Assembly (NCBI GenBank): GCA_944392325.1
Contig: CALXWI010000007.1
Coordinates: forward strand, 1 to 49,272
Source: an uncultured Alphaproteobacteria bacterium
GTDB taxonomy: Bacteria > Pseudomonadota > Alphaproteobacteria > RF32 > CAG-239
Length of the DNA stretch: 49,272 bases
Direction of reading: 5' to 3'
The position numbers and the translations under genes are program-made. Shown in pieces: positions 6,087-14,286 of this stretch (positions within the stretch are counted from its first letter, which is position 1; every line of letters begins with the position of its first letter). The notes below the pieces were generated by a model, which made no database searches, had not been told where the DNA came from, and saw only the letters and a list, made by a program, of their open reading frames with translations.

Positions 6087-7883
6087 ATGGAAATACAAGA
6101 CTTGAATAAGCTGACCAATATGTTCTTGAACAAAACCGCTTCAGCTCAAGATTCATCAACAGCAAACTCTTCCAAAGGTTTGTTGAATCAAGGAGTCAGT
6201 GGCAGCGAGTTCTTAGCCGTCTTAAAACAGCAGAGCTACGGTAAAGCAGGTGTTGTCGAAACCCAAGATGCTGATACATCTTCTGTTTCAGATTCCGCAC
6301 CGGTCGAAAGGAACCATAAAACCACCGTATCAGAAAAAGATGTTCGTAGCACCTCTAAGGTTCAGGATTCTAAGGTTGAAGCCAAAGATAATAATACATC
6401 TTCTTCCAAAGAAGTTAAAGATAGTACAGACAATCAGTCAGATACTCGCACTGAAAACAAAGATAATTCATCGGCTGATAAAGATTCCTCTCAAGACAAT
6501 CCCCAATCTTCATCAAATGAAAAGACTTCAGCTGCTGACGAAGCTCCGGTTCAAACCGATAAAAGTGCAGAAACAACACAAAATGCAGCAGAAGTACCAG
6601 CTGATAGCGCTGACAATATAAGCGCAGAAAACAGTGAATCTTCTCAAGCTATAGATGCTTTGCTGGAAATTTTAGCCGGGTTAGGAATTCAAGTTGCAGA
6701 TATTGCTGAACTTTCAGCTATGCCTTCTGTCACTGTCTTCAACCCAGCTACCAACGAAACCACGGTTATGAGTGGGCAAGATTTATTGTCAATGTTGACT
6801 AATGCCGAAACCCCTTTAATTCCGGTAGAAAGCAGCAACCCTCAAGCCGATATCGTTCTTCAGCCGTTTGCTGAAATTGTTACAGAATTACAAAATGATG
6901 GCGTTGATATTTCAAGTTTAACACCAGTTATATCTAAAGCTTCTCACACTATGGCAGAGCTTAAGCCGCAGCTTAATGATAACCAGCTTTCTGATAGTGC
7001 TGATTTGTTGGCCGATGACAATGATGTTTCATTGCAAAACATACAGTCAGAGGAAATTGCTAAGGTTTTGCCTGAAGATAAAAAGGTCGCCATCAACGTC
7101 AATGTACAAGAGGAAAATTTTGCCTATACCTCAGCTGATGATTCCGTTGCCGCGGCAGTTTCTGCCGTAGTTGCCGAGTCTGAAGCCTCTACAGGCAATG
7201 CACCGCAAGTTTCTCAGCAAAATGTTTCTTCCGGTGTAGCCCCTCAGGCTCAAGCCGCTATGTTTGCCAATGCTCAAGCTCAGAATAATAGTGCCGCAGC
7301 CGATACCGGTAATAGTCAAATTATCAGTGGTATTAAAGAGGTTAGCACCAATCAAGCCAATTTGGCTCAAAGCGGTCTTGAGGCTTCTCATAATGTCAAA
7401 AATGAGCAAGCCCTCCAAGCTGAAAACAAAAATTCTTCTTTGCGCGATGTCTATAAAGGTATGAGCAAAGAGGTAATCGACCAGATTAAGGTTAATATTA
7501 CCAAATCGGCAGTCAAAGGAGTTGATAAAATAGAAATCCAACTCAAGCCAGAGGATTTAGGCCATATTGAAATCAAAATGCAAATCTCCAAAGATGGTAA
7601 ATTACAGGCTCATATTATTTCAAGCCGGGCTGAAACCATGGATATGTTGCAAAAAGATATGTCTAGCTTAGAAAAAGCATTTAATGATGCCGGTTTCAAT
7701 ACTGATGAGGGGAGTTTCAGCTTCAGCTTCCGCGACAACTCTCATCAAGATAACAACCACCAGGCTCTCCGTAGTTTTTTGGGAGATGCTCTTGAGCAAA
7801 ATGCAGATAATGAAAATATGTATGGCGATCAAGCATCTGTCGAAAACTGGGATGGCCGCTCTGCTCTTAATATAAGAGTATAG
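6087..7883 (+). CDS. fliK: Flagellar hook-length control protein FliK
   Basis: 598 residues from the ATG at 6087, which has AGAGGA 7 bases upstream and lies downstream of the predicted sigma-54 transcript start. The long N-terminal part (to about 470) is low-complexity Ser/Asp/Asn/Gln/Ala, as expected of the flexible molecular ruler. The C-terminal Flg_hook domain (about 480-565) shows I-E-I-Q-L-K-P-E-D-L-G-H-I-E-I-K and S-S-R-A-E-T-M-D-M-L. FliK is exported, measures hook length and switches the export gate from hook to filament substrates. It is the first gene of the operon with flgD and flgE, 19 bases before flgD. Confidence 0.9.
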   Translation: MEIQDLNKLTNMFLNKTASAQDSSTANSSKGLLNQGVSGSEFLAVLKQQSYGKAGVVETQDADTSSVSDSAPVERNHKTTVSEKDVRSTSKVQDSKVEAKDNNTSSSKEVKDSTDNQSDTRTENKDNSSADKDSSQDNPQSSSNEKTSAADEAPVQTDKSAETTQNAAEVPADSADNISAENSESSQAIDALLEILAGLGIQVADIAELSAMPSVTVFNPATNETTVMSGQDLLSMLTNAETPLIPVESSNPQADIVLQPFAEIVTELQNDGVDISSLTPVISKASHTMAELKPQLNDNQLSDSADLLADDNDVSLQNIQSEEIAKVLPEDKKVAINVNVQEENFAYTSADDSVAAAVSAVVAESEASTGNAPQVSQQNVSSGVAPQAQAAMFANAQAQNNSAAADTGNSQIISGIKEVSTNQANLAQSGLEASHNVKNEQALQAENKNSSLRDVYKGMSKEVIDQIKVNITKSAVKGVDKIEIQLKPEDLGHIEIKMQISKDGKLQAHIISSRAETMDMLQKDMSSLEKAFNDAGFNTDEGSFSFSFRDNSHQDNNHQALRSFLGDALEQNADNENMYGDQASVENWDGRSALNIRV

Positions 7884-7902
7884 ATTATAAGGAGGTAAAG
7901 CC

Positions 7903-8757
7903 ATGTCTGATATAAATTCAATTAATGGATATGTTACCACAGGCGGCTCTAGCAGCAGTAATGAGGCGTCCAAGCAGCTATCTGCAGATATGAACACCTT
8001 TTTAACGCTGTTAACCACTCAGCTGAAATATCAAGATCCTATGGATCCTATGGATACCGCTGAGTTTACTAACCAGTTGGTTCAGTACTCAAGTGTAGAG
8101 CAAGCTATTCAAACCAACGAAAAATTAGATTCTTTATTGAGTATGAATATCGCCAATTTGGGCGCTCAGGCTGTATCTTATATTGGCAAAGTTGCCCAAG
8201 TTTTGGGAGATGTAATGCCTTTGGATGGTGGTGTAGCTAAAGCTACTTATACACTTGATAAAGACGTTAGTACCGCCGTAATTACGGTAAAAGATTTGCA
8301 AGGTAATATCGTGTATTCTGAAAGCGCTGAAACCACAGCCGGCACCCATGAATTTACCTGGGATGGAAAAGATAAAGATGGTAACCAGTTGCCTGATGAC
8401 GCTTACGTCATTTCAGTCAGCACCACAGTTCCTTCCGGAGAGACCAAAGCCAATGTTACTACCACTATCTTTGGTAAAGTTACAGGTGTTGCTAGCGATA
8501 GCAATGGTGTTTATATCGGTCTGGGTGATAAAGTTACCGCTAATCTTGAAGATATTCTTACCATTCGTAATGATGATTATTTTGATAAAGACGATGTTCC
8601 CGGAGACGGGGATGTAGATGGAGAAACTCCTCCAGAAGGAGAGGACGGCGATAGTTCCACTGAGCCAGAAGAGCCAGACGCCGGAGGCGATATAACCGAT
8701 GTTCTGTACAGCGCAGCTAAAACAGCTGTCAGTGCAGCCGCCTGGGGTATAATTTAG
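7903..8757 (+). CDS. flgD: Flagellar hook capping protein FlgD
   Basis: 284 residues, ATG after AAGGAGG. The conserved N-terminal FlgD segment is at about residues 30-75 (F-L-T-L-L-T-T-Q-L-K-Y-Q-D-P, then T-x-E-F-T-N-Q-L-V-Q-Y-S-S-V-E-Q), followed by the FLgD Ig-like/tudor region (S-A-E-T-T-A-G-T-H-E-F-T-W-D-G-K-D). FlgD caps the growing hook so FlgE subunits assemble. Unusual is a C-terminal extension of about 60 residues after the core: an acidic Asp/Glu/Gly/Pro linker (about 226-263) and a final hydrophobic helix. It lies between fliK and flgE. Confidence 0.92.
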   Translation: MSDINSINGYVTTGGSSSSNEASKQLSADMNTFLTLLTTQLKYQDPMDPMDTAEFTNQLVQYSSVEQAIQTNEKLDSLLSMNIANLGAQAVSYIGKVAQVLGDVMPLDGGVAKATYTLDKDVSTAVITVKDLQGNIVYSESAETTAGTHEFTWDGKDKDGNQLPDDAYVISVSTTVPSGETKANVTTTIFGKVTGVASDSNGVYIGLGDKVTANLEDILTIRNDDYFDKDDVPGDGDVDGETPPEGEDGDSSTEPEEPDAGGDITDVLYSAAKTAVSAAAWGII

Positions 8758-8778
8758 TAAACTTTAGGAGATAAAACA

Positions 8779-10992
8779 ATGAGTATTTTTGGAGCAATGC
8801 AGTCCGGTATATCTGGTTTGGCAGCTCAGTCAACAGCGATGGGAGCGATTTCAGATAATATCGTGAACGTCAATACTGTCGGATATAAAAATAATAATAC
8901 AGCGTTCCAGACATTGGTTACCAAACAGGTTACCAGCAGCCGCTATTCATCAGGCGGTGTTCAGCCGGTAAGCAAGCAAGGTATTAATGTTCAAGGTTTG
9001 CTGTCATCCACATCATCATCGACCGATGTTGCCATTAGTGGCGATGGTTTCTTCGTCGTCAATCAGGCAGCCAACCCCGGAGAAGGTGACTTATGGGCCT
9101 ATACCCGTGCCGGTAGCTTTGATATTGATAATAACGGCTATTTGGTAAACACCGGTGGTTTTTATGCTCAAGGATGGTCACTGCTTCCTTGGGATGGCAA
9201 CCCTCAAGCAGCAACGGTTAACATCAACGGTGTAACCTATATGAAAGCTTATTACGACAGCACCGGTAAAACCGTTTATATCAATGATAATATTATTGAT
9301 AACCGCAACTTGAAACCAATTAACTTGGCCACCATCGGCGGTACGGCTACCCCAACTCAGCAAATTAGCTTTGGTGCTAACTTGCCTAGCTCAGATAAAA
9401 TTGGAGCCACCCAAAAAGTATCAGCTTTGATTTATGATAGCTTGGGTAACGCCAGCAACTTGAGTCTTGACTTTACCAAGACCAGCTCTAATGGTTGGAC
9501 GATGTCTAGCTCTGTTCCGTCAGGAGCCGCAACTTCTATCTTGTATGGTAGTAATAATAAATTAGATGGATCACCGGATGTTTATGCCGCCTCAGGCCTT
9601 TTGGAATTTACTTCCGTACCTGAAAATGGTTCGTCTATTACGATTACCGATGAAGGCACCGGTACTCCTTACGAGTTTGTGTTCACCAATAATCCGGCAG
9701 GTGTTGTTGGCCCCAACCAAGTGGCCGTAGATTTGTCAACCGGTATCGCCTCTCTGAGTGATTTTATTGAAAAGTTTACCGGTATTTTGCAAAATACCAT
9801 GCCTGGAGGAGATCGTTTCCAAGCCGGAAGCAACTGCATCAACATTACCCAATCTACGATGGGCGCCGCAATGTCAATTGATGCCAGCAGCTGCTTGGCA
9901 TGTGTCCAAAATGCGGTTAATCCTGATTTCAATACCGGTTTGCCGACAGGTATCTTCAATATTCCGCAAATTGATAATGATATCAAAAATGGTGCTCGTA
10001 TTGATTTTACCAGTACTACCGATACGGATTATTTGAACAAGAGCCTTACAATTGACGGTATTACCTATACCTTTACCAATAATGATGGTGACTTGGGTCA
10101 AAATAATATCAACATTAATATTTCAAGCTATATCAGTGGTGGTAAAGTTGACGTAGCCTCTATGTTGGATGCTTTGCAATCTGCCATCAATGCCAACGGT
10201 ATCGAACCTAGCCGCTTTACGGTAAGTGGTACCAGCTTAGAGATTTTGCCGAGCGCTACCGGTGGTGATATTGCTTTGAATCTTACTAGCTTGGGTGCTG
10301 CTGTTACCGGTACGGTTCGTAACGGTGGTAGCGGAGCATGGCAAACGGTTACCAACTTTAATGGTACAATCAGCAATGAATTCTCGGTTGGCGAAAATGA
10401 AGTTGAGCAGGGCTCATTAGTTCCGGCTGTACGCTTTAACGCCGATGGTACCCCCAAATATTTCAACGTAGATGAAATGTCGATAGTATGGGCTAACGGT
10501 GCTGAAAATATGGACGGTTCAGCTGATAATGGTACCCGCATTAAATTAGAGATGGGTAACACCGGAACCAATGATGGCTTAACCAGCTTGTCTGGTAACT
10601 TTACCACCAATTATATTAAACAAGATGGTGCTAAATTTGGTAGCTACTCAGGTGTTTATATTGATGAAAGTGGTGTGGTTACCGCCTTGTTTGACAACGG
10701 TGAAACCCGTCCGATAGCCATCCTGCCGTTAGCAACATTTTCTAACCCGAACGGTATGGAAGCTTTAACCGGTAACGCCTGGATTGAGACCGATGCTTCA
10801 GGTCAAGCCTTGCTGAAAAGAGCAGGTTCCGATGGCGCCGGAGAAATTTCCTCCAGCTCACTGGAATCATCAACGGTTGATTTGGCGACCGAGTTCTCTA
10901 ATATGATTGTTACTCAAAGAGCTTACTCCGCAGCCACTAAGATTATTACGACAGCTGATGAGATGCTTGATGAACTTACCAGAATGACATAG
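8779..10992 (+). CDS. flgE: Flagellar hook protein FlgE, oversized
   Basis: 737 residues, far longer than the roughly 400 of enterobacterial FlgE. The N-terminal rod/hook motif is intact (A-M-Q-S-G-I-S-G-L-A-A-Q near 6-17, D-N-I-V-N-V-N-T-V-G-Y-K at 26-37), as is the C-terminal part (S-S-L-E-S-S-T-V-D-L at 693-702, ending in the helical zipper). The outer domains contain two related inserts, about 272-370 and 405-505, both with an I-x-I-x-D/G-x-Y-x-F-x-F-T-N-N core. Three cysteines (353, 372, 375) lie in the first. FlgE forms the universal joint of the flagellum. ATG at 8779 has TAGGAG upstream; a strong terminator follows. Confidence 0.93.
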   Translation: MSIFGAMQSGISGLAAQSTAMGAISDNIVNVNTVGYKNNNTAFQTLVTKQVTSSRYSSGGVQPVSKQGINVQGLLSSTSSSTDVAISGDGFFVVNQAANPGEGDLWAYTRAGSFDIDNNGYLVNTGGFYAQGWSLLPWDGNPQAATVNINGVTYMKAYYDSTGKTVYINDNIIDNRNLKPINLATIGGTATPTQQISFGANLPSSDKIGATQKVSALIYDSLGNASNLSLDFTKTSSNGWTMSSSVPSGAATSILYGSNNKLDGSPDVYAASGLLEFTSVPENGSSITITDEGTGTPYEFVFTNNPAGVVGPNQVAVDLSTGIASLSDFIEKFTGILQNTMPGGDRFQAGSNCINITQSTMGAAMSIDASSCLACVQNAVNPDFNTGLPTGIFNIPQIDNDIKNGARIDFTSTTDTDYLNKSLTIDGITYTFTNNDGDLGQNNININISSYISGGKVDVASMLDALQSAINANGIEPSRFTVSGTSLEILPSATGGDIALNLTSLGAAVTGTVRNGGSGAWQTVTNFNGTISNEFSVGENEVEQGSLVPAVRFNADGTPKYFNVDEMSIVWANGAENMDGSADNGTRIKLEMGNTGTNDGLTSLSGNFTTNYIKQDGAKFGSYSGVYIDESGVVTALFDNGETRPIAILPLATFSNPNGMEALTGNAWIETDASGQALLKRAGSDGAGEISSSSLESSTVDLATEFSNMIVTQRAYSAATKIITTADEMLDELTRMT

Positions 10993-11029
10993 TCATAATC
11001 AGAATTATTATGCAGTCATCCTAAAGTTT

Positions 11030-11056
11030 AAGCCCCGCAGTAAGCGGGGCTTTTTT
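11030..11056 (+). terminator. Intrinsic terminator of the hook operon
   Basis: AAGCCCCGC (11030-11038) and GCGGGGCTT (11044-11052) with loop AGTAA and a T-run. Confidence 0.93.
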
Positions 11057-11079
11057 ATAATATAAACATCACAATTCAA

Positions 11080-11712
11080 TTAGTTTTCAGAGCTTACATC
11101 ATTTTGCAAAAAGCCGATTAGCTCTTGCGCATTTTGAGCTTCACTAATCATTCCGGCCAAGCGCTCCATATTTACTGAAGTCAGCGATGATAATGTTCTA
11201 ATCCTCTCTCTGGCGCCAGACGATGCAAAGGCCTCTTCTTTAAGGCGGCCAAAATTGGTTACGATATACTCTTTTGCGGTCATCGACAAAGGTTTAACCA
11301 CATCAGGCAGAGCAGGGGAGTTTTTTAGAATGTCTTTATATAATACGGCATTAACGGTTTCATAATCCCACATTGAACCGGTGTAATAATCAACGCCAAG
11401 CATAGTCAATCCCACCGGCGGAATCAAACACATAATCAAATCCGCCTCGACTTCTTTATTAGTCTTGGGTTCCAGCTCACGATGGTAGGGGCGGTATCCT
11501 TCTTTACGAATAGACAAGCGAAAAATCTCGTTTCTGGCTCCGGTAACATCATGCTGGCAAGGGGTGTCGCAAACATATTGGTCATTAATCCATACCTCAG
11601 CACCTTCCGGATGAGAGTTAATTTCTAAAAACTTCTGATTACCGGTTTTTACCGAGGCACAGCCCTGCAATAATAGCAAAGCCGAAAACAGCATTAATTT
11701 ATTCATAATCAT
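11080..11712 (-). CDS. PEGA-domain lipoprotein
   Basis: 210 residues. The lipobox is L-L-Q-G-C with Cys18, so the protein is lipid-anchored. Residues about 28-95 form a PEGA domain: I-N-S-H-P-E-G-A-E-V-W-I-N, D-T-P-C and R-K-E-G-Y-R-P-Y, a beta-sandwich found in surface lipoproteins. A short hydrophobic segment (C-L-I-P-P-V-G-L-T-M-L-G) follows, typical of PEGA lipoproteins that add a membrane-proximal loop. The C-terminal third is helical, function unknown. Two starts are possible, at 11712 and 11706; AAGGGGG sits closer than usual to the first. It is downstream of rbr but separated by a terminator. Confidence 0.75.
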   Translation of the reverse strand: MIMNKLMLFSALLLLQGCASVKTGNQKFLEINSHPEGAEVWINDQYVCDTPCQHDVTGARNEIFRLSIRKEGYRPYHRELEPKTNKEVEADLIMCLIPPVGLTMLGVDYYTGSMWDYETVNAVLYKDILKNSPALPDVVKPLSMTAKEYIVTNFGRLKEEAFASSGARERIRTLSSLTSVNMERLAGMISEAQNAQELIGFLQNDVSSEN

Positions 11713-11770
11713 TTTCCCCCTTTATAAATATATTTCAAGATAAAGGGATATAAGTTAATATTTTGTAAAT

Positions 11771-11801
11771 AAAAAAAGAGGCTCCATTCAGAGCCCCTCT
11801 T
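11771..11801 (-). terminator. Intrinsic terminator after rbr (minus strand)
   Basis: AAGAGG-CTC pairs with GAG-CC-CCTCTT around CATTCA (a two-base bulge). Read on the minus strand the stem is followed by seven T. Confidence 0.75.
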
Positions 11802-11817
11802 CATATTGTTTAATATT

Positions 11818-12357
11818 TTAGAATTTTTCTTGCAATTCAAAGAAATAAGCTTGCGGATGGTCACATACCGGGCAAACTTCCGGAGCCTTCGGGCTTTCAA
11901 CTCTGTGTCCGCAGTTAGCGCATTCCCAAATAACTTTGGTCGGGCGTTCAAATACCTTACCATCAACCAAAGCATTGAGCAGAGCCTGATATCTTTCTTC
12001 GTGACCTTTTTCGATTTTAGCAACTGATTCAAACAAGAATGCAATTTTTGTAAAACCTTCTTCGCGGGCTTCATCAGCCATACGTTTATACATATCGGTC
12101 CATTCATAGTTTTCACCGGCAGCCGCATCTTTGAGGTTGGTCATAGTGTCAGCAACAGCACCGCCGTGCAACAATTTGAACCAAATTTTAGCGTGCTCTT
12201 TTTCGTTGTTGGCAGTCTGCTCAAACTTTTCAGCAATAATATTGTAGCCTTCTTTGCGAGCTTTTGAAGCATAATAAGTATATTTATTACGAGCCATAGA
12301 TTCGCCGGCAAAAGCTTCCTGTAAGTTTTTCTCAGTTTTAGAACCTTTTAATTCCAT
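11818..12357 (-). CDS. rbr: Rubrerythrin (peroxide reductase)
   Basis: 179 residues, start after AGGAGAA. It has an N-terminal ferritin-like four-helix domain with the di-iron ligands (E-A-F-A-G-E-S-M near 14-21, N-E-K-E-H near 51-55, E-N-Y-E near 82-85, K-I-E-K-G-H near 114-119) and a C-terminal rubredoxin-like domain with C-A-N-C and C-P-V-C. Rubrerythrin reduces hydrogen peroxide in anaerobes and microaerophiles, using electrons passed through its rubredoxin site. It is the second gene of the perR-rbr operon, 19 bases after perR, so it should be derepressed by peroxide through PerR. Confidence 0.95.
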   Translation of the reverse strand: MELKGSKTEKNLQEAFAGESMARNKYTYYASKARKEGYNIIAEKFEQTANNEKEHAKIWFKLLHGGAVADTMTNLKDAAAGENYEWTDMYKRMADEAREEGFTKIAFLFESVAKIEKGHEERYQALLNALVDGKVFERPTKVIWECANCGHRVESPKAPEVCPVCDHPQAYFFELQEKF

Positions 12358-12376
12358 TCTTTTTCTCCTTAATGGG

Positions 12377-12751
12377 TTAATGTTTACAATGATTGCAGAT
12401 TCCTTTGAACAACACGTCGGCGGCCAAAGCCTCCAATCCGGTATGTTCGCGCAACGCTTTCGCTAAATCCGGAGCAACATCGTAAGGCACATCATACACT
12501 TTTTTACATTTAATGCAAATAAAATGATAATGAGATTCCAAATTATGATCAAAATGGACTTTATCATCCAACGCGCTGATTTTGCGAATTACCCCTTGCT
12601 CCGCCAACTGATTAAGGTTGCGGTATACGGTAGCCAAACTCACATTGGGTAGTTCGTTCCGCACTAAGGCAAATAGCATATCTGCCGTCGGATGAATTGG
12701 ATTTTCCCTCAATGTCTTCAGGATTATTTCACGTTGCTTAGAATAGTTCAT
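12377..12751 (-). CDS. perR: Peroxide-responsive Fur-family repressor, PerR-like
   Basis: 124 residues. The winged-helix N-terminal domain includes [15 protein letters not shown]. The C-terminal part has two C-x2-C zinc motifs (C-I-K-C and C-N-H-C) and the regulatory metal region H-F-D-H then H-Y-H. The residue after K-K-V-Y is Asp, as in PerR (Asp104 of the Bacillus protein), where Fur has Glu. Its neighbours, rubrerythrin and a flavodiiron protein, support peroxide sensing. A PerR-like operator overlaps its own predicted start of transcription, implying autoregulation. Fur or Zur function is less likely. Confidence 0.88.
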   Translation of the reverse strand: MNYSKQREIILKTLRENPIHPTADMLFALVRNELPNVSLATVYRNLNQLAEQGVIRKISALDDKVHFDHNLESHYHFICIKCKKVYDVPYDVAPDLAKALREHTGLEALAADVLFKGICNHCKH

Positions 12752-12766
12752 ATTTGTTTATAAAAT

Positions 12767-12781
12767 TGATAATGATTACTA
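12767..12781. promoter_or_regulatory. PerR/Fur-type operator
   Basis: TGATAAT-G-ATTACTA is a 7-1-7 imperfect palindrome matching 11 of 14 defined positions of the PerR box TTATAAT-N-ATTATAA. It overlaps the predicted +1 of the perR promoter (about 12779 on the minus strand), a good place for repression. More AT palindromic sequence continues to about 12800. Confidence 0.7.
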
Positions 12782-12785
12782 TTAT

Positions 12786-12814
12786 TGAATATAACTATTA
12801 TTTTCTATTGTCAA
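12786..12814 (-). promoter_or_regulatory. perR-rbr promoter
   Basis: On the minus strand TTGACA (complement of 12809-12814) and TATTCA (complement of 12786-12791) are 17 bases apart. The 5' leader would be about 28 bases. Confidence 0.7.
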
Positions 12815-12836
12815 GAAGAGTTTTTGATATTATCAA
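12808..12836 (+). promoter_or_regulatory. Possible flavodiiron gene promoter, overlapping the divergent perR promoter
   Basis: TTGTCA (12808-12813) and TATCAA (12831-12836) are 17 bases apart and precede the flavodiiron start at 12873. The -35 overlaps that of perR on the opposite strand. Weaker than the perR promoter. Confidence 0.45.
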
Positions 12837-12872
12837 TAAAGATGAATTTTTATTAATTTAATGGAGAGTCCG

Positions 12873-14057
12873 ATGAACGGCATAGAAATAAAAAAAGACG
12901 TCTATTGGGTTGGTGTGAAAGATTGGAACTTGAAAGAATTCCACGGCTATACCACACCTTATGGTTCAACCTACAACTCTTATCTGATAATGGATGAAAA
13001 AATTACGCTAGTTGATGGTGTAAAGCATTATCTGGCACATGAGCAGATTGAACGCATCAAAAGCTTAACTGACTTTTCAAAAATCGCTTATATTGTAGTA
13101 AACCACGTTGAGATGGACCATTCCGGTAGCATTCCGGAGTTGATGAAACTTGCTCCGCAGGCCAAAATTATTACCAATAACGCCGGCAAAATGGCACTTG
13201 AAGCTCATTTTGATACTACAGGGTGGCAATATGAGATTATTAAGACCGGAGATAGCGTATCTATCGGCAAACGGACTTTGACTTTTATGACAACACCGAT
13301 GCTCCATTGGCCAGATTCGATGATGACCTATGTTAAGGAAGACAAGTTGCTTCTGCCTAATGATGGATTCGGTCAACACTATTGCAGCGGCGAGCTGTTT
13401 TTCAAGGATGCCAAGAAGGACATTGTATTGCAAGAGGCACAGAGCTATTTTGCCAATATTTTGTATCCTTATTGCGCACAGGCCGAAAAAGCCTTGCAAA
13501 CTGCCGGAGATTTAGGCCTTGATATCGAGATGATAGCCCCGTCGCATGGTTTGATTTGGTCCGGCAAAGAAGAGGTCAACCTTATTCTGGGGCTTTATGC
13601 TCGTTGGGCATCTGGACAACACAAAGGCGAGGCCATTATTGTTTATGATACGATGTGGGGCGCCACCGAGAAGTTGGCTGAAACGGCGATGGGTGTTTTC
13701 CAAGATGCCGGGATTCCGGTTCGCAAATGCTGCTTGAGGTTTAAGGATGTATCAGAGATTATCGCTCATTTCCCTGATGCCGAATATGTCTTGATTGGTA
13801 ATCCGACTTTGAACAACCAGTTATTCCCGCGGGTAGCAGGCTTTTTAACTTATATGAAAGGACTAGCCCCAAAAGGTAAAAAAGGCTTAGCCTTTGGCTC
13901 TTATGGTTGGAAAGCCGGCGTAGTAAACCAGATTCAAGAAGTATTTGAAGGTTTGGGATGGCAGACGGTAGCTCCGTTTGATGAAAAATATACCCCAAAA
14001 TCAGATGTATTGGATCGTTTCAAAGAACGCGTTAAGGAATTGATTGCCTTAAAATAA
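12873..14057 (+). CDS. fprA: Flavodiiron protein (oxygen or NO reductase, FprA/ROO type)
   Basis: 394 residues from the ATG at 12873, preceded by GGAGAG at 4 bases; the in-frame ATG at 12861 overlaps that site. The metallo-beta-lactamase-like domain carries the di-iron ligands H78-x-E80-x-D82-H83, H145, D164 and the P-S-H-G-L-I-W histidine near 226. The flavodoxin domain begins about 252 (I-V-Y-D-T-M-W-G-A-T-E-K). It is cytoplasmic and reduces O2 to water (or NO to N2O), taking electrons from rubredoxin or a similar carrier. It is divergent from perR-rbr, completing an O2/peroxide detoxification locus. No fused rubredoxin or reductase domain. Confidence 0.93.
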   Translation: MNGIEIKKDVYWVGVKDWNLKEFHGYTTPYGSTYNSYLIMDEKITLVDGVKHYLAHEQIERIKSLTDFSKIAYIVVNHVEMDHSGSIPELMKLAPQAKIITNNAGKMALEAHFDTTGWQYEIIKTGDSVSIGKRTLTFMTTPMLHWPDSMMTYVKEDKLLLPNDGFGQHYCSGELFFKDAKKDIVLQEAQSYFANILYPYCAQAEKALQTAGDLGLDIEMIAPSHGLIWSGKEEVNLILGLYARWASGQHKGEAIIVYDTMWGATEKLAETAMGVFQDAGIPVRKCCLRFKDVSEIIAHFPDAEYVLIGNPTLNNQLFPRVAGFLTYMKGLAPKGKKGLAFGSYGWKAGVVNQIQEVFEGLGWQTVAPFDEKYTPKSDVLDRFKERVKELIALK

Positions 14058-14064
14058 TAAAGTG

Positions 14065-14092
14065 AAGGCTCCTCAGGGAGCCTTATTTTTTT
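14065..14092 (+). terminator. Intrinsic terminator of the flavodiiron gene
   Basis: AAGGCTCC (14065-14072) and GGAGCCTT (14077-14084) with loop TCAG, followed by ATTTTTTT. Confidence 0.92.
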
Positions 14093-14104
14093 ATATTTCA
14101 CCGC

Positions 14105-14160
14105 CTTTCCCCTAGAGGGGAGAGGACGACGGCTGAGCCGTCGGAAGAGGGGAGCAAGCG
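14105..14160. repeat. Intergenic palindromic (REP-like) element, copy 1
   Basis: Two adjoining hairpins, TTTCCCCT/AGGGGAGA and CGACGGCT/AGCCGTCG, followed by GGAAGAGGGG. The same order of elements recurs at 29224-29280 with substitutions inside the stems. It lies between a terminator and the leader of fliF, outside genes. A dispersed non-coding repeat is the best reading. Confidence 0.75.
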
Positions 14161-14286
14161 CCGCCCGACGCCATTTCCTTCGTTTACGTTTTGTGGATAT
14201 TGTTGTAATAATCGTTCACTTATGTAAAAAAGTGTTTTAATAAAGAGGAAAAGGGGAAAGTATTTTTATATAGATTGGGGAAATCC

